From Yersinia similis (GTDB taxonomy: Bacteria > Pseudomonadota > Gammaproteobacteria > Enterobacterales > Enterobacteriaceae), in NCBI RefSeq assembly GCF_001053095.1, contig NZ_CGBP01000004.1, positions 62,001-126,000 of the forward strand: a DNA stretch of 64,000 nt. The letters are read 5' to 3'. Shown one piece after another: positions 50,271-60,950 of the stretch. Position 1 is the first letter of the stretch; each line of letters opens with the position of its first letter. The notes below the pieces were generated by a model. The model had not been told where the DNA came from. It saw only the letters and a list, made by a program, of their open reading frames with translations, and did no database searches. Made by a program: the position numbers and the translations under genes.

Positions 50271-51754
50271 GCCGGCCTCCCTAACAAACGCGCGACGGTG
50301 ACGCGATCTGAATAATCTAAGCGGCGATTGCCAACTAATTGATAATCTTCATGACCTTTACCGGCAATCAGGACAACGTCGTCTTCTTTAGCTTGCATAA
50401 TGGCACTGGTTACGGCTTCGGCACGGCCATGTATCGCCTGCACACGCCCCGCGTCCAGCAAGCCACTGAGAATGTCAGTAACAATCGCCTGTGGCTCTTC
50501 ACTGCGTGGGTTATCATCGGTCACTACGACATGGTCAGCCAGTTGTTCTGCAATACCGCCCATAAGTGGGCGCTTACCTTTATCACGGTCACCGCCGCAG
50601 CCAAACACACACCATAGCTTGCCGGTGCAATGTAAACGGGCAGCGGCCAAGGCTTTTTCTAATGCATCGGGCGTGTGGGCATAATCCACCACAACCGTTG
50701 GTTTACCTGGGGCATTAAACACTTCCATGCGCCCACAAACCGGTTGCAAATGAGGAGCGGCGGCCAACAACTGCGCCATGGGATACCCCTGAACCAGTAA
50801 TGTCGCTAATGCCACCAACAGATTACTGACGTTGAAAGCGCCCATCAGGCGGCTTTCTAGCTCGCCTTCACCCCAGCTTGAGTCAAAAGCGATGCTGGCA
50901 CCATTATCGTGATAAATCACCTTGCTAGCAGATAACCACGGGCCATTCCAGCCTGCGGGAATATTGCCTGCCATACTGACCGCGACAGCCTGCGGCAATT
51001 GGCTTAACCAACGGCGGCCAACTTCATCATCAGCATTGATAATTTTGTGTTCGGATTGATGCGTGGAGAACAGTTGCCATTTAGCCGCCTCATAACTCGT
51101 CATATTGCCATGATAATCCAGATGATCACGGCTTAAGTTAGTGAACACTACGGCTGCAAAGGGTAATGCAGCAACACGGTTTTGAATCAAACCGTGGGAG
51201 GAAACTTCCATGGCGGCAAAAGTCGCACCTTGATCAACCAGATTGCGCAGCAAATGTTGAATATCCACCGCAGAACCCGTGGTGTTCTCTGTGGGTATCA
51301 CCTGCCCTAATAAACCATTACCTACGGTGCCCATTACCGCACTGGTTTCGCCCAGCGCCTGGCTCCATTGTGCTAACAATTGCGTGGTGGTGGTTTTGCC
51401 ATTAGTTCCGGTTACACCGACCAAACGCAATGCTGCTCCGGGCTGATGGTAAAACTGCCCAGCCAGCGTGGATAGGCGCTGATTCAAATTACGCAAATAA
51501 ATAACAGGAACGCCATGTATCTCGGAAACGCTGACATCCGGTGCGACACCATCGGCTTCGGCCACAATTGCAGCCACACCTTGGGCGATAGCTTGCGGGA
51601 TATAGCGACGCCCATCCGTCTGGTGGCCAACAACCGCAACAAATAAATCGCCGGCAGCGGCAATACGGCTGTCTAATGTCATTTCCCGTAGCGCCCGCTC
51701 CGGGACCTCTAGCCCCCAAGGAGCGAATAAGTCGCGCAAATTACGATCTGCCAC
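50267..51754 (-). CDS. murE: UDP-MurNAc-L-Ala-D-Glu--meso-diaminopimelate ligase
   Basis: Adds meso-diaminopimelate. 495 residues, E. coli length. Starts at GTG with GAGG six bases upstream, inside the end of ftsI (14-bp overlap). ATP loop [17 protein letters not shown] near residue 115, MEVSSHGL, and the diaminopimelate-recognition DNPRSEEP near 415, which marks specificity for m-DAP rather than lysine. Confidence 0.98.
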   Translation of the reverse strand: MADRNLRDLFAPWGLEVPERALREMTLDSRIAAAGDLFVAVVGHQTDGRRYIPQAIAQGVAAIVAEADGVAPDVSVSEIHGVPVIYLRNLNQRLSTLAGQFYHQPGAALRLVGVTGTNGKTTTTQLLAQWSQALGETSAVMGTVGNGLLGQVIPTENTTGSAVDIQHLLRNLVDQGATFAAMEVSSHGLIQNRVAALPFAAVVFTNLSRDHLDYHGNMTSYEAAKWQLFSTHQSEHKIINADDEVGRRWLSQLPQAVAVSMAGNIPAGWNGPWLSASKVIYHDNGASIAFDSSWGEGELESRLMGAFNVSNLLVALATLLVQGYPMAQLLAAAPHLQPVCGRMEVFNAPGKPTVVVDYAHTPDALEKALAAARLHCTGKLWCVFGCGGDRDKGKRPLMGGIAEQLADHVVVTDDNPRSEEPQAIVTDILSGLLDAGRVQAIHGRAEAVTSAIMQAKEDDVVLIAGKGHEDYQLVGNRRLDYSDRVTVARLLGRPA

Positions 51755-53504
51755 CTGAACCCTCTTTTGTATTAATCACTAATTCGCTTTTATCACCGGT
51801 GGGTAACGCATCTGGCTCAATGTTCATGGTACGTAAAACACCGCCCATGATGGCACCGAATACCGGTGCGGAAACCGCACCACCGTAATATTTCCCTGCC
51901 TGAGGGTCATTGATCACCACAACCAGAGCAAATCGAGGGTTACTCGCCGGCGCAACGCCAGCGGTGTAAGCGAGATATCGATCCATATACTTACCATCGG
52001 GACCGACTTTTTTGGCCGTACCGGTTTTAATGGCGATACGGTAACCTTTGATGGCCGCTTTGGTACCACCACCGCCAGGCAGTGCCACGCTTTCCATCAT
52101 GTGAACCACGGTGCGTACCAAGGGTTCAGGGAAGATGCGTTCACCGGCGACGGGCGGGTCAACTCGGGTTATCGACAGCGGGCGATAGACCCCCATGCTG
52201 CCGATAGTTGCATAGACTCGCGCTAGTTGTAACGGTGTTACCATTAGCCCGTAGCCGAAAGAGAAGGTGGCCCTCTCTATGTCAGACCACCGTTGTTTTT
52301 TAGGATATAAGCCACTACTTTCTCCGACCAACCCCAAATTGGTCGCTTTCCCAAGCCCAAACCGTGAGTAAGTATCTACTAACGCTGAGGATGGCATCGC
52401 TAACGCCAGTTTAGAAACACCGACGTTACTCGACTTCTGTAAGATCCCGGTTACGGACAACTCAGCATAACGGGCCACGTCTTTAATCTGGTGGCCGTTA
52501 ACAAAGTACGGCAAGGTATTCAGCACACTGTTTTCTTTCACAACACCATGCTGTAAGGCCGTCATCACTACCATTGGCTTCACTGTCGAGCCGGGTTCAA
52601 AAATATCGGTTATTGCCCGGTTACGCATCGCGTCTTTCGGCGTACCGGTTAGGTTATTCGGGTTGTAAGACGGGCTGTTCGCCATCGCCAGTACCTCGCC
52701 CGTGTTCACATCGACTAATACCGCTGTACCTGATTCTGCTTTGTTAAACGCCACCGCATTATTAAGTTCGCGGTACACCAGCGCCTGTAAACGCTCATCC
52801 ACACTCAGCACCAGGTTATGTGCCGCCTGGCTGTCAACGGAGGAGATATCTTCAATAACACGACCGTACCGGTCTTTGCGTACCGTTCGTTCGCCCGGTT
52901 GGCCGGTGAGCCAGCGATCAAAACTTTTTTCAACACCTTCAATGCCTTGCCCATCTATATTGGTCACACCAATAATGTGAGCCATCACCTGGCCTGCCGG
53001 ATAGTAGCGACGAGATTCCTGACGTAGATAGATACCGGGCAATTTCAGCTTACGGATATAGTCGCCAATTGCGGGGTTCACCTGACGGGCCAGATAGACA
53101 AAGCGGCCTTTCGGATTGGCATTAATGCGCGTGGCAAGTTGATCCAAAGGAATCTCTAATGCATCCGACAGGGCTTTCCAGCGGGTATCCAGTGAAATCC
53201 CCCCCTGTTCGATCAGTTCTTTTGGATCAGCCCAAACCGCATTGACGGGTACACTGACCGCCAAAGGGCGGCCAGAGCGATCGCTTATCATGCCACGAGC
53301 CGTTGGAACCTCTTGTACTCGCAACGAGCGCATATCACCCTCGCGCACTAGCTTATCGGGGTTGATCACTTGCAGGTATGCGGTACGCATCATCAGCCCG
53401 ACCAATGCCAGTAAAATACAACCGCACAGCAACGCAAAACGCCAGCTAATAAAGCTGGCTTGTTCTTCCTGACGCTTTAACTTCCCGGGGCGCGCCGTCT
53501 TCAT
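51741..53504 (-). CDS. ftsI: Septal peptidoglycan transpeptidase FtsI (PBP3)
   Basis: Cross-links septal peptidoglycan; target of several beta-lactams. 587 residues (E. coli 588). One N-terminal membrane anchor ([20 protein letters not shown]), pedestal domain, then the transpeptidase with Ser306 in [14 protein letters not shown] as the second motif and Lys493 in KTGTAKK. Overlaps murE by 14 bp and follows ftsL by 65 bp. Confidence 0.99.
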   Translation of the reverse strand: MKTARPGKLKRQEEQASFISWRFALLCGCILLALVGLMMRTAYLQVINPDKLVREGDMRSLRVQEVPTARGMISDRSGRPLAVSVPVNAVWADPKELIEQGGISLDTRWKALSDALEIPLDQLATRINANPKGRFVYLARQVNPAIGDYIRKLKLPGIYLRQESRRYYPAGQVMAHIIGVTNIDGQGIEGVEKSFDRWLTGQPGERTVRKDRYGRVIEDISSVDSQAAHNLVLSVDERLQALVYRELNNAVAFNKAESGTAVLVDVNTGEVLAMANSPSYNPNNLTGTPKDAMRNRAITDIFEPGSTVKPMVVMTALQHGVVKENSVLNTLPYFVNGHQIKDVARYAELSVTGILQKSSNVGVSKLALAMPSSALVDTYSRFGLGKATNLGLVGESSGLYPKKQRWSDIERATFSFGYGLMVTPLQLARVYATIGSMGVYRPLSITRVDPPVAGERIFPEPLVRTVVHMMESVALPGGGGTKAAIKGYRIAIKTGTAKKVGPDGKYMDRYLAYTAGVAPASNPRFALVVVINDPQAGKYYGGAVSAPVFGAIMGGVLRTMNIEPDALPTGDKSELVINTKEGSGGRS

Positions 53505-53569
53505 GTATTACCTTGGCGACTGCGAGTCATGATGGTCACTGATTCCTGTATTGGTTAAAAAACAACCTA

Positions 53570-53887
53570 TTATTTAATCACAATGTTTTCTTGTGATGGA
53601 TCGACATGCTGCATTTTCAGTTTTTCAATAGCGATACTTTCAACGCGACTGTGATCGCCTAATGCATTCTCTTCTAAAATCAGGTTGCGCCACTCAATAT
53701 CCAGCGCATCCCTTTCTAATACCAACTGCTCACGCTCGGCGGTCAGTAAGCGAGTACGATGCGCCGTGGTCACGACGAGCACGGCAGAGACCAACACCGC
53801 GACCAGTAGGATTAACGGGATTTTGGCATTGCGGATAAGATCTGCCCCAATGACCCCGACTAAACCATGACGCTCGTTGCCTATCAC
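53570..53887 (-). CDS. ftsL: Cell division protein FtsL
   Basis: Bitopic partner of FtsB and FtsQ that activates FtsWI. 105 residues, against 121 in E. coli: the cytoplasmic tail is shorter. The GTG start overlaps the rsmH stop as GTGA, and an in-frame TGA immediately precedes it, so no longer form is possible. Membrane helix at about residues 21-41 ([20 protein letters not shown]), then a coiled coil [18 protein letters not shown]. Confidence 0.96.
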   Translation of the reverse strand: MIGNERHGLVGVIGADLIRNAKIPLILLVAVLVSAVLVVTTAHRTRLLTAEREQLVLERDALDIEWRNLILEENALGDHSRVESIAIEKLKMQHVDPSQENIVIK

Positions 53888-54846
53888 TCACCGATCCTCT
53901 CAGCAAAACGTAATACCGAGCTGCGAGCGCGTGGGTTTTCGGAAATTTCCGCATCTCCTGGCATCATTTTGCCAACTGATTTCAGTGTGCGCCCCCCCAT
54001 ACTGCGCAGTTGTGCCTCCGTCAATGGCAAGCCCGCGGGAACCTGTGGCCCACGGCTATGGTGACGAATAAAGTTTTTCACAATACGATCTTCAAGGGAG
54101 TGGAAGCTGATCACTGACAAACGACCTTCAGGGGCCAGAACCTCGTGCGCGCCATCGAGTGCACGTTCGATCTCTTCCAATTCACTGTTAATGTAAATAC
54201 GGATAGCCTGGAAGCTACGGGTGGCTGGATGTTTATGTTTATCCCGAAACGGACTGGCATTAGCGATCAGGTCAGCCAGCTCTTTGGTCCGTGTCATGGG
54301 CTGAGTGAGGTTACGCTCAACAATCGCCTTGGCCAAACGCTTGGCAAAGCGCTCTTCGCCGAAGGTTTTCAGCACCCAGGCAATGTCATCAGCGCTGGCT
54401 TTCATCAGCCACTCAGCGGCAGACAGACCACGGGAAGGGTCCATCCGCATATCCAGCGGCCCATCACGCATAAAAGAGAAGCCGCGTTCAGCATCATCAA
54501 GTTGTGGTGATGAAACGCCCAAATCCAGCAATACACCGTCTATACGACCGACTAAATCCAGATCCCGCACATAATGTGCTAAATCAGAAAAAGGACCATG
54601 TACGATAGAGAAACGGGGGTCGGTGATCAGTTTCGCCGCTTCGATAGCTTCTGGGTCACGATCAATTGCGATCAAGCGACCTTCTGACCCAAGTTGGGAC
54701 AAAATCAAACGCGAATGGCCGCCGCGGCCAAAAGTGCCGTCAATGTAGATACCGTTATCACGGATATTCAGGCCCTTTACGGCCTCATCCAGCAATACAC
54801 TGGTATGTTTGTAGTTGTTATCTACAATTTTGTTGTTGTCTACCAT
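53884..54846 (-). CDS. rsmH: 16S rRNA (cytosine-1402-N4)-methyltransferase RsmH
   Basis: Methylates N4 of C1402 in the ribosomal P site. 320 residues (E. coli 313); the additional residues are at the N-terminus ([13 protein letters not shown]). AdoMet site [30 protein letters not shown] and C-terminal [13 protein letters not shown] are seen. Formerly mraW. Two bases after mraZ. Confidence 0.98.
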   Translation of the reverse strand: MVDNNKIVDNNYKHTSVLLDEAVKGLNIRDNGIYIDGTFGRGGHSRLILSQLGSEGRLIAIDRDPEAIEAAKLITDPRFSIVHGPFSDLAHYVRDLDLVGRIDGVLLDLGVSSPQLDDAERGFSFMRDGPLDMRMDPSRGLSAAEWLMKASADDIAWVLKTFGEERFAKRLAKAIVERNLTQPMTRTKELADLIANASPFRDKHKHPATRSFQAIRIYINSELEEIERALDGAHEVLAPEGRLSVISFHSLEDRIVKNFIRHHSRGPQVPAGLPLTEAQLRSMGGRTLKSVGKMMPGDAEISENPRARSSVLRFAERIGE

Positions 54847-54848
54847 GC

Positions 54849-55307
54849 TTATAGCGATAAGTCCTGTAGCCGCTCAGACAAAGGTTCCTGAGTTGACTGT
54901 TCTGCGTCGATGTCATCCTTGACTTGTTGATACCAGGTCTGTTCATCCCACAGCTCAAATTTATTGAACTGCCCAACCAGCATCACTTCTTTGTTTAGCC
55001 CGGCGTGCTGACGCAGTGTCCCTGCAATCAGTAAGCGCCCTGCGCCGTCCATCTGACATTCACTGGCATGCCCTAACAGCAAACGCTGAACTCGACGTTC
55101 AGCAGGGTTCATGCTCGACAGACGCGATAACTTTTGTTCAATGACTTCCCATTCAGGCAGTGGGTAAAGCAACAGGCATGGCTGGTGAAGGTCTATGGTA
55201 CAGACCATTTGGCCTTGCGATTCCTCATTCAGTGACTCCCGATAACGGGTAGGTACGGCAAGCCGCCCTTTACTGTCGAGGTTAACCATTGTTGCACCAC
55301 GAAACAT
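54849..55307 (-). CDS. mraZ: Transcriptional regulator MraZ
   Basis: DNA-binding repressor of the dcw promoter. 152 residues as in E. coli. Two AbrB-like (SpoVT) half domains: [20 protein letters not shown] at the N-terminus and [20 protein letters not shown] in the middle. First gene of the cluster; its own operator repeats lie 20-55 bp upstream of the start. Confidence 0.97.
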   Translation of the reverse strand: MFRGATMVNLDSKGRLAVPTRYRESLNEESQGQMVCTIDLHQPCLLLYPLPEWEVIEQKLSRLSSMNPAERRVQRLLLGHASECQMDGAGRLLIAGTLRQHAGLNKEVMLVGQFNKFELWDEQTWYQQVKDDIDAEQSTQEPLSERLQDLSL

Positions 55308-55325
55308 GACTGAGTTACCCCTTCA

Positions 55326-55361
55326 CGACCCAATTCACCACTTTACCCCACAAATCCCCAC
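55326..55361 (-). promoter_or_regulatory. MraZ operator (10-bp spaced GTGGG repeats)
   Basis: On the minus strand GTGGGGATTT, GTGGGGTAAA, GTGGTGAATT and a looser fourth TGGGT follow at exact 10-bp steps. MraZ is known to bind TGGG-type direct repeats with 5-nt spacers ahead of its own gene. First two copies are perfect, third has one change. Confidence 0.85.
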
Positions 55362-55368
55362 ATTTAAG

Positions 55369-55398
55369 AGTTTACGGATGGTATGAAAACCTTGTCAA
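55369..55398 (-). promoter_or_regulatory. dcw cluster promoter (Pmra)
   Basis: On the minus strand: TTGACA at 55393-55398 (perfect -35) and TAAACT at 55369-55374, spacer 18 bp. Transcription would begin at the first MraZ repeat, so MraZ binding would block it. Confidence 0.8.
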
Positions 55399-56005
55399 GC
55401 CAGAGCCGATGCGGTTTAACAATATTTATGGGTTGTTTTTGCGATATATCCCATAGAAGAGGATATTTTAAGGGATGAAATAGAAAATAACGTCATGATA
55501 AACGGGCTATTTTTCCGCCATTAATTCTGGCTACTTAAATAAACAATAAATTGTCAATTAATTGTCTCATTATTTCCTTCTGCAAGGAAGGTCTCACTTT
55601 CAGCATGAAAATTACACTACTCGAAATGAAGCGAACTGAGTGCAAATCCTGTTAATACTGGCCTTCCCTAATGCGCATCCGCAGAAACTGACGCTCAAAA
55701 CCACGCTTACAGAATAATACCCTTGCAGATTATCAGCATTACAGCGGCGTCATTTTACGTCAATTAGCCGCCGAGGGATTTATCTATTTTGAAATAAATT
55801 ATTAGTGCATATTTTTTGTCACGATTGAAATATGAATCCCTTCAGACAGATAAATCTTAAATTAAAAAACAGGCTAAATATGTGTGTGTTTTATCTTCTT
55901 CTGTTTGCAGTTTGACTTAAACGGAGGGAAATACCCGCGTTCTTTATAAAAACAACAACCAACTGTTTTTTAAAGAAAATCTTATTCCCTGTTGTTTGAA
56001 TCACC
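55399..56005. other. AT-rich intergenic region without a recognisable gene
   Basis: About 600 bp between the dcw promoter and an orphan terminator. Only short frames without ribosome sites; no repeat of the ERIC type. Nothing further can be supported. Confidence 0.6.
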
Positions 56006-56026
56006 AAAAAAAGCACGTTTCCGTGC
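56006..56026 (-). terminator. Orphan intrinsic terminator
   Basis: On the minus strand GCACG-GAAA-CGTGC followed by seven T. There is no annotated gene upstream of it on that strand: the next one is cra, whose coding strand runs towards it but from beyond alaE and behind another terminator. It suggests a short transcript from the region 56030-56230. Confidence 0.7.
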
Positions 56027-56096
56027 AGGATAAAGTATAAAAATCAGTCAAATGTTAAAAATAAAAATTTTACGCTAGTTATATTAGCCATGGCGG

Positions 56097-56113
56097 TAAT
56101 GTAGACTACATTA
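56097..56113. promoter_or_regulatory. 17-bp palindrome upstream of alaE
   Basis: TAATGTAGACTACATTA is symmetric about its central base, 120 bp before the alaE start. It has the form of a dimeric repressor operator but I could not match it to a known regulator. Confidence 0.5.
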
Positions 56114-56233
56114 TCAGCAAAAATACAACATAATAATCCAAAATTTAAATGGCAATCAAAATATAAATCTTGATAATTATTTTGATGAAAGGCTTTTTGG
56201 CCGATTTATCTCCTAAGCATGGAGTTTATGACA

Positions 56234-56674
56234 ATGTTTTCAACTGAGTCTCGTTTGCGTGGCGCTGTAGCCGATACCTTTGCGCTCGTCGTGTACTGTT
56301 TTGTCATCGGTATGATAATTGAAGTGATTATCTCGGGAATGACCTTTCAGCAATCGCTTTCTTCGCGCCTGGTCTCGATACCCGTCAATATTCTTATTGC
56401 CTGGCCTTATGGCATGTATCGGGATGCTTTTATACGTTTTGCCCACCACCATGCTGGCCAACGTTTTTGGGCACGTAATTTGGCTGATTTATTGGCTTAT
56501 GTCAGTTTCCAATCACCGGTTTATGCCATGATTTTGTGGTCGGTTGGGGCTGATTTCGAGCAAATTATATCAGCGGTCGCCAGTAACACCTTGGTTTCTA
56601 TGGTTATGGGGGTGGCTTATGGCTATTTTTTGGAATATTGTCGCCGGCTATTCCGCGTTGCAGGTTATGTTTGA
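56234..56674 (+). CDS. alaE: L-alanine exporter AlaE
   Basis: Exports L-alanine across the inner membrane, avoiding toxic build-up from alanyl peptides. 146 residues from the ATG at 56234 (GGAG nine bases upstream), aligning with E. coli MFSPQSRLRHAVAD; two earlier in-frame ATG codons are too close to the ribosome site. Four hydrophobic segments; landmark [16 protein letters not shown] and [14 protein letters not shown]. In E. coli the gene (ygaW) is far from dcw; here it lies between mraZ and cra, convergent with cra. Confidence 0.94.
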   Translation: MFSTESRLRGAVADTFALVVYCFVIGMIIEVIISGMTFQQSLSSRLVSIPVNILIAWPYGMYRDAFIRFAHHHAGQRFWARNLADLLAYVSFQSPVYAMILWSVGADFEQIISAVASNTLVSMVMGVAYGYFLEYCRRLFRVAGYV

Positions 56675-56770
56675 TATACCTATTCGTTATCTTTTATGGC
56701 ATGGGCGCATGACTCCCCGGCCTATCATCAGTGTTTTAAGATCACGTTATCGGGGTTTGTCAGCGATCTG

Positions 56771-56792
56771 AATCAGGGCGGGAGCCCTGATT
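56771..56792. terminator. Hairpin between alaE and cra
   Basis: AATCAGGGC-GGGA-GCCCTGATT, perfect 9-bp stem between converging genes; probably serves both. Confidence 0.75.
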
Positions 56793-56808
56793 CGTTATAG
56801 TGAACTAC

Positions 56809-57819
56809 TTACTTACGGCTTAGGCTTAGAGTGCCACGGCGGAATAAATTGCGGCGGATCCGCGTCAGCCCCGGTTTTGGCTTATGGGGTTCGTCCAGAC
56901 TGGCCAATACCAGCTCCAGCACCCGTTCAGCAACATCACGGTGGCGCTGTGCCACTGCCAATACTGGGCATTCAAGGAAATCTAACAGCTCGTTATCACC
57001 AAAAGTCGCAATGGCCAGATTGCTGGGTAAGCGGCCACTTTGCTTTAGGGTGACATCCATAACACCCTGTAAAAGTTGGAATGACGTGGTAAACAGTGCC
57101 TGTGGCATTGGGTGCGTTTTCAGCCATTCAGCAAACAACACACCTGCGGCTTCGCGTTCATAGCTGTTGGCATATAGGTATTCCACTTTGCGCGGATCGT
57201 CCTTCCACGCTTCACGAAAGCCCATCTCACGCAGAAAACTGACCGACAGCTCAGGTAGCGCTCCCAGATAAAGCACCGATTCAGCCGGGAAGGAGCGCAG
57301 TTCTTGCGCTAACATCTGCGCATCTTCCTGATCCGCCCCGACCACACTGATAAAATGCTCACGATCAAGCGCCCGATCCAAGGCAATGATCGGGAATGGA
57401 TCTTTGGCCCAACGCTGATAGAAAGGGTGTTCTGGCGGCAATGCCGTCGACACAATGATTGCATCAACCTGGCGCTGTAACAGGTGCTCAACGCAGCGCA
57501 TTTCATTATCCGGCTGGTCTTCTGAACAGGCTATCAGCAACTGGTAACCGCGTTGCCGAGCCTGACGCTCCAGATAATTTGCAATACGGGTGTAGCTGGT
57601 ATTTTCCAGGTCTGGGATCACCAAACCAATCGAGCGGGTTCTGCCCGCGCGCAAACCTGCCGCGACAGCATTCGGGTGATAGTTATGTTCCCTGACAACT
57701 GCCATAACTTTCTCTACTGTTTTATCGCTGACCCGGTACTGTTTCGCTTTGCCATTAATGACATAACTGGCCGTTGTGCGCGAAACGCCCGCAAGGCGCG
57801 CGATCTCATCCAGTTTCAC
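56809..57819 (-). CDS. cra: Catabolite repressor/activator Cra (FruR)
   Basis: LacI-family regulator of glycolysis, gluconeogenesis and the TCA cycle, responding to fructose phosphates. 336 residues (E. coli 334). N-terminal [23 protein letters not shown] and hinge [15 protein letters not shown], then the periplasmic-binding-like effector domain with [16 protein letters not shown] and [12 protein letters not shown]. Lies between ilvH and alaE; E. coli has the same ilvH-cra order. Confidence 0.98.
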   Translation of the reverse strand: MKLDEIARLAGVSRTTASYVINGKAKQYRVSDKTVEKVMAVVREHNYHPNAVAAGLRAGRTRSIGLVIPDLENTSYTRIANYLERQARQRGYQLLIACSEDQPDNEMRCVEHLLQRQVDAIIVSTALPPEHPFYQRWAKDPFPIIALDRALDREHFISVVGADQEDAQMLAQELRSFPAESVLYLGALPELSVSFLREMGFREAWKDDPRKVEYLYANSYEREAAGVLFAEWLKTHPMPQALFTTSFQLLQGVMDVTLKQSGRLPSNLAIATFGDNELLDFLECPVLAVAQRHRDVAERVLELVLASLDEPHKPKPGLTRIRRNLFRRGTLSLSRK

Positions 57820-57945
57820 GTTAACCCCTTATAAACCCAGTAAAGTGATGAAAAGCAGAGCGCTCTGCCGAGAGCCAGCATCCCTGTGCCTTTTCAGCCG
57901 AACTTATCAACCCTGAGGATGATAAGTGAACCTAAAAAATTTGCC

Positions 57946-58030
57946 TACCCAGAGTTATCAGCGTTGCAGCCAGACAGCAAGCAAACGATCCTGATGAACT
58001 GATTTAGATCAAATGATTTAAGTGAGCAAG
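57946..58030. repeat. Truncated ERIC-type element
   Basis: TACCCAGAGTTATCAGCGTTGCAGCC and GATCCTGATGAACTGATTTA then ATTTAAGTGAGCAAG match the left arm and core; the right arm is missing. Lies in the cra-ilvH gap. Confidence 0.6.
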
Positions 58031-58058
58031 AGCCACTAGCCAATAATCTGTCCTTCAG

Positions 58059-58091
58059 AACAATTTGATCTCCAAAACAATTTGATCTCCA
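58059..58091. repeat. 16-bp direct duplication in the cra-ilvH gap
   Basis: AACAATTTGATCTCCA at 58059-58074 is repeated at 58076-58091, with one base between. The rest of the 447-bp gap contains only the ERIC fragment and the ilvH terminator. Confidence 0.9.
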
Positions 58092-58210
58092 GATAAGAAG
58101 GCTATAGACATAGTTTAACTATGGATATAACCCATTATAGATCTAACCGCAGAACACACTATTGAGCAACCGCTTTAACGGTTATATAACGCTACTTAGG
58201 TTAAAAATAA

Positions 58211-58238
58211 GAAAAAAGCTCAACGCCATGCGCTGAGC
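58211..58238 (-). terminator. Intrinsic terminator of ilvIH
   Basis: On the minus strand GCTCAGCGC-ATG-GCGTTGAGC (one G-U pair) then TTTTTTC, about 30 bases after the ilvH stop. Confidence 0.9.
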
Positions 58239-58266
58239 CTGATAATTAGAACGTAATCAGCATTAA

Positions 58267-58761
58267 TTAACGCATGATTTTGTCACCACGCGATACGCCG
58301 ACAATCCCGGAGCGAGCAACTTCCACTATTTCAGCAACTTCTCGCACCGCATTCAAAAATGCATCCAGCTTCTCGCTGGTACCCGCTAATTGAACGGTAT
58401 AGAGCGTTGCGGTCACATCCACAATTTGCCCACGGAAGATTTCTGCACAACGCTTCACTTCTTCACGCCCATAGCCACTGGCTTGCAACTTCACCAACAT
58501 GATTTCGCGCTCAACATGTGAGCCAGCAACCAACTCACTGACACGTAAGACGTCCACCAGCTTGTGCAACTGTTTTTCAATCTGCTCCAGAACCTTGGCA
58601 TCACCCACGGTCTGGATGGTCATTCGGGAAAGCGTTGGGTCATCGGTTGGTGCGACCGTCAGGCTTTCGATGTTATAGCCACGCTGAGAAAACAGCCCCA
58701 CAACCCGTGAGAGTGCACCTGACTCATTTTCCAGCAGTACTGATAAAATCCGACGGCGCAT
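58267..58761 (-). CDS. ilvH: Acetolactate synthase III small (regulatory) subunit
   Basis: Regulatory subunit that confers valine feedback inhibition on IlvI. 164 residues from the ATG at 58761, with GGAGAGG eight bases upstream (E. coli 163); the longer frame from 58791 overlaps ilvI and lacks a ribosome site. N-terminal ACT domain [20 protein letters not shown] with Asn and Gly residues needed for valine binding intact, and C-terminal DKIMR. Two bases after ilvI. Confidence 0.97.
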   Translation of the reverse strand: MRRRILSVLLENESGALSRVVGLFSQRGYNIESLTVAPTDDPTLSRMTIQTVGDAKVLEQIEKQLHKLVDVLRVSELVAGSHVEREIMLVKLQASGYGREEVKRCAEIFRGQIVDVTATLYTVQLAGTSEKLDAFLNAVREVAEIVEVARSGIVGVSRGDKIMR

Positions 58762-58763
58762 AA

Positions 58764-60491
58764 TTAAGTCCTCTCCGTTTTGCTTAGCCACATTTCGTCC
58801 ATGCCACCACCACGAATCTGCATCGGGTAAACATGTTCTGTTTCATCGACAGTCACATCCACAAAGACCAAACGATTGGTTTCGGATAATTGTGTCAGTG
58901 CGTCTGCCAGCTTACTTTCCAGCTCATCCGGCGTATTAATAGCCACACCAATATGACCATAGGCTTCAGCCAATTTGACAAAATCAGGCAACGAATCCAT
59001 ATACGACTGAGAGTGACGGCCTGAGTAAATCATGTCCTGCCATTGTTTCACCATCCCCAGATAGCGGTTATTCAGATTTAACACCAACACGGGCAAGTTA
59101 TATTGCAGTGCGGTCGATAACTCCTGGATATTCATCTGGATACTGCCATCACCGGTCACACAAACGACGGTTTCATTAGGTAAAGCCAATTTAACCCCAA
59201 GCGCCGCTGGCAAGCCAAAGCCCATCGTGCCCAAGCCACCGGAGTTAATCCAACGACGTGGCTTATCAAAGGGATAGTAAAGGGCCGCAAACATCTGATG
59301 TTGACCCACATCAGAGGTAACGTAAGCATCGCCTTTAGTCAGGCGATGTAAGGCTTCAATCACCGCCTGTGGCTTGATTTTTCCACTGTCTTTGTTGTAC
59401 CCCAAGCAATTACGGGCGCGCCATTGTTCAATGGATTGCCACCAATCGCGCAAGCTATCAAAATCTTGTGTGCAACCGACCTGCGACAACAAATCTAGCA
59501 TTTGTGTCAGTACTTGTTTGGCATCACCCACTATCGGGATATCGGCTGTGACCGTCTTCGAGATCGATGTCGGATCGATATCAATGTGTAGCACCGTGGC
59601 ATCAGGGCAATATTTCGCCAAATTATTGGTGGTTCGATCGTCAAAACGGACTCCGACGGCAAAAATCAGATCCGTATTGTGCATGGCCATGTTGGCTTCA
59701 AAGGTGCCATGCATCCCCAACATGCCGACACTTTGGCGATGCGTACCAGGGAAACTACCTAACCCCATCAGAGAGCTGGTTACCGGTAAGTTCAGTTTCT
59801 CTGCCAATATCAGTAATTCTTTATGGCAAGCAGCGTTAATCGCACCACCACCGACATACATAATGGGCCGTTTAGCCGCCATAATCGTTTGCAGTGCGCG
59901 TTTAATCTGTCCACGGTGGCCTTGCACCGTAGGATTATAGGAGCGCAAACTGACTTGCTCTGGATAGGCATAAGGCATTTTTATTGCCGGGCCGACAATG
60001 TCTTTTGGCAAATCGATAACCACCGGGCCGGGACGGCCAGTGGATGCCAGATAGAAGGCTTTTTTCAACACCATCGGGATGTCTTCTGTGCGCTTAACCA
60101 AGAAGCTATGTTTGACCACTGGGCGGGAGATCCCCACCATGTCACATTCTTGGAAGGCATCAAAACCAATCAATGAGCTTGGCACTTGGCCTGAAAGCAC
60201 CACCATTGGTACTGAATCCATATAGGCGGTCGCAATACCGGTAATTGCATTGGTTGCACCAGGACCAGACGTGACCAGTACAACACCGACCTCGCCCGTT
60301 GCCCGTGCATAACCATCGGCCATGTGAACCGCACCTTGTTCATGGCGCACCAGCACGTGATCGATGCCTCCGACCGTGTGCAGGGCATCGTAAATATCAA
60401 GTACGGCCCCGCCGGGATAACCGAATACATGCTTAACGCCCTGATCGATTAACGATCGGACCACCATCTCGGCTCCTGACAACATCTCCAT
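58764..60491 (-). CDS. ilvI: Acetolactate synthase III large (catalytic) subunit
   Basis: First common step of valine, leucine and isoleucine synthesis; ThDP and FAD enzyme. The ATG at 60491 has GGAGG eight bases upstream and gives 575 residues starting [18 protein letters not shown] (E. coli 574); three ATG codons further upstream are rejected. Catalytic Glu is in [17 protein letters not shown] near residue 47; ThDP motif [14 protein letters not shown] near 440 and [12 protein letters not shown]. Operon with ilvH. In E. coli the operon is activated by Lrp. Confidence 0.98.
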   Translation of the reverse strand: MEMLSGAEMVVRSLIDQGVKHVFGYPGGAVLDIYDALHTVGGIDHVLVRHEQGAVHMADGYARATGEVGVVLVTSGPGATNAITGIATAYMDSVPMVVLSGQVPSSLIGFDAFQECDMVGISRPVVKHSFLVKRTEDIPMVLKKAFYLASTGRPGPVVIDLPKDIVGPAIKMPYAYPEQVSLRSYNPTVQGHRGQIKRALQTIMAAKRPIMYVGGGAINAACHKELLILAEKLNLPVTSSLMGLGSFPGTHRQSVGMLGMHGTFEANMAMHNTDLIFAVGVRFDDRTTNNLAKYCPDATVLHIDIDPTSISKTVTADIPIVGDAKQVLTQMLDLLSQVGCTQDFDSLRDWWQSIEQWRARNCLGYNKDSGKIKPQAVIEALHRLTKGDAYVTSDVGQHQMFAALYYPFDKPRRWINSGGLGTMGFGLPAALGVKLALPNETVVCVTGDGSIQMNIQELSTALQYNLPVLVLNLNNRYLGMVKQWQDMIYSGRHSQSYMDSLPDFVKLAEAYGHIGVAINTPDELESKLADALTQLSETNRLVFVDVTVDETEHVYPMQIRGGGMDEMWLSKTERT

Positions 60492-60950
60492 GGGTTTTGC
60501 CTCCGGGCTTAGTTTGCTCATTGGATAACGGGAGTTCATTTCCACAATATCCTGTAGTAAAGGCACAACGCCTCTTTATTCTTATTCGTGGCTTCTTACT
60601 TGTTGAGCGTTTTTAACGTAACGAATTTATTAACATAACGTCAGAATTTCTGGCAGGCAAACAGCAATTCTCCGCACTAAAGATAATTATATTGGTCACT
60701 CTCTGAACTTACGCCGATTAAAGGAACAATTCACCAATAAACAAGTTAAAACCGGCTTATAACGTCGAATCAGTGAATAACTATGGAACTAAATCAGGCT
60801 AATAATTTTCATACATTGGACTCAGTAAAATGATGAGGGTTACACAGAAATAGGTAGGCTAACGGCTAAACACAGCAGAATGGTCAGAAAGACGGCAGCA
60901 ACCAGAGTGAGACTTAACACTGGTCGCTCTTGGAGAGAATGGTGAACAAA
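60492..60950. other. AT-rich ilvIH upstream region, no gene
   Basis: 459 bp between ilvI and the acyl-CoA synthetase-like gene, same orientation. No convincing frame or repeat; AT-rich like the Lrp-controlled ilvIH upstream region of E. coli, but individual Lrp sites cannot be named by eye. Confidence 0.5.

Noticed and set aside
60492-60950. leu-type attenuator or leader peptide before ilvI
   Set aside because: No short frame rich in Leu, Val or Ile codons with a following terminator was found; ilvIH is known to be Lrp-controlled rather than attenuated.
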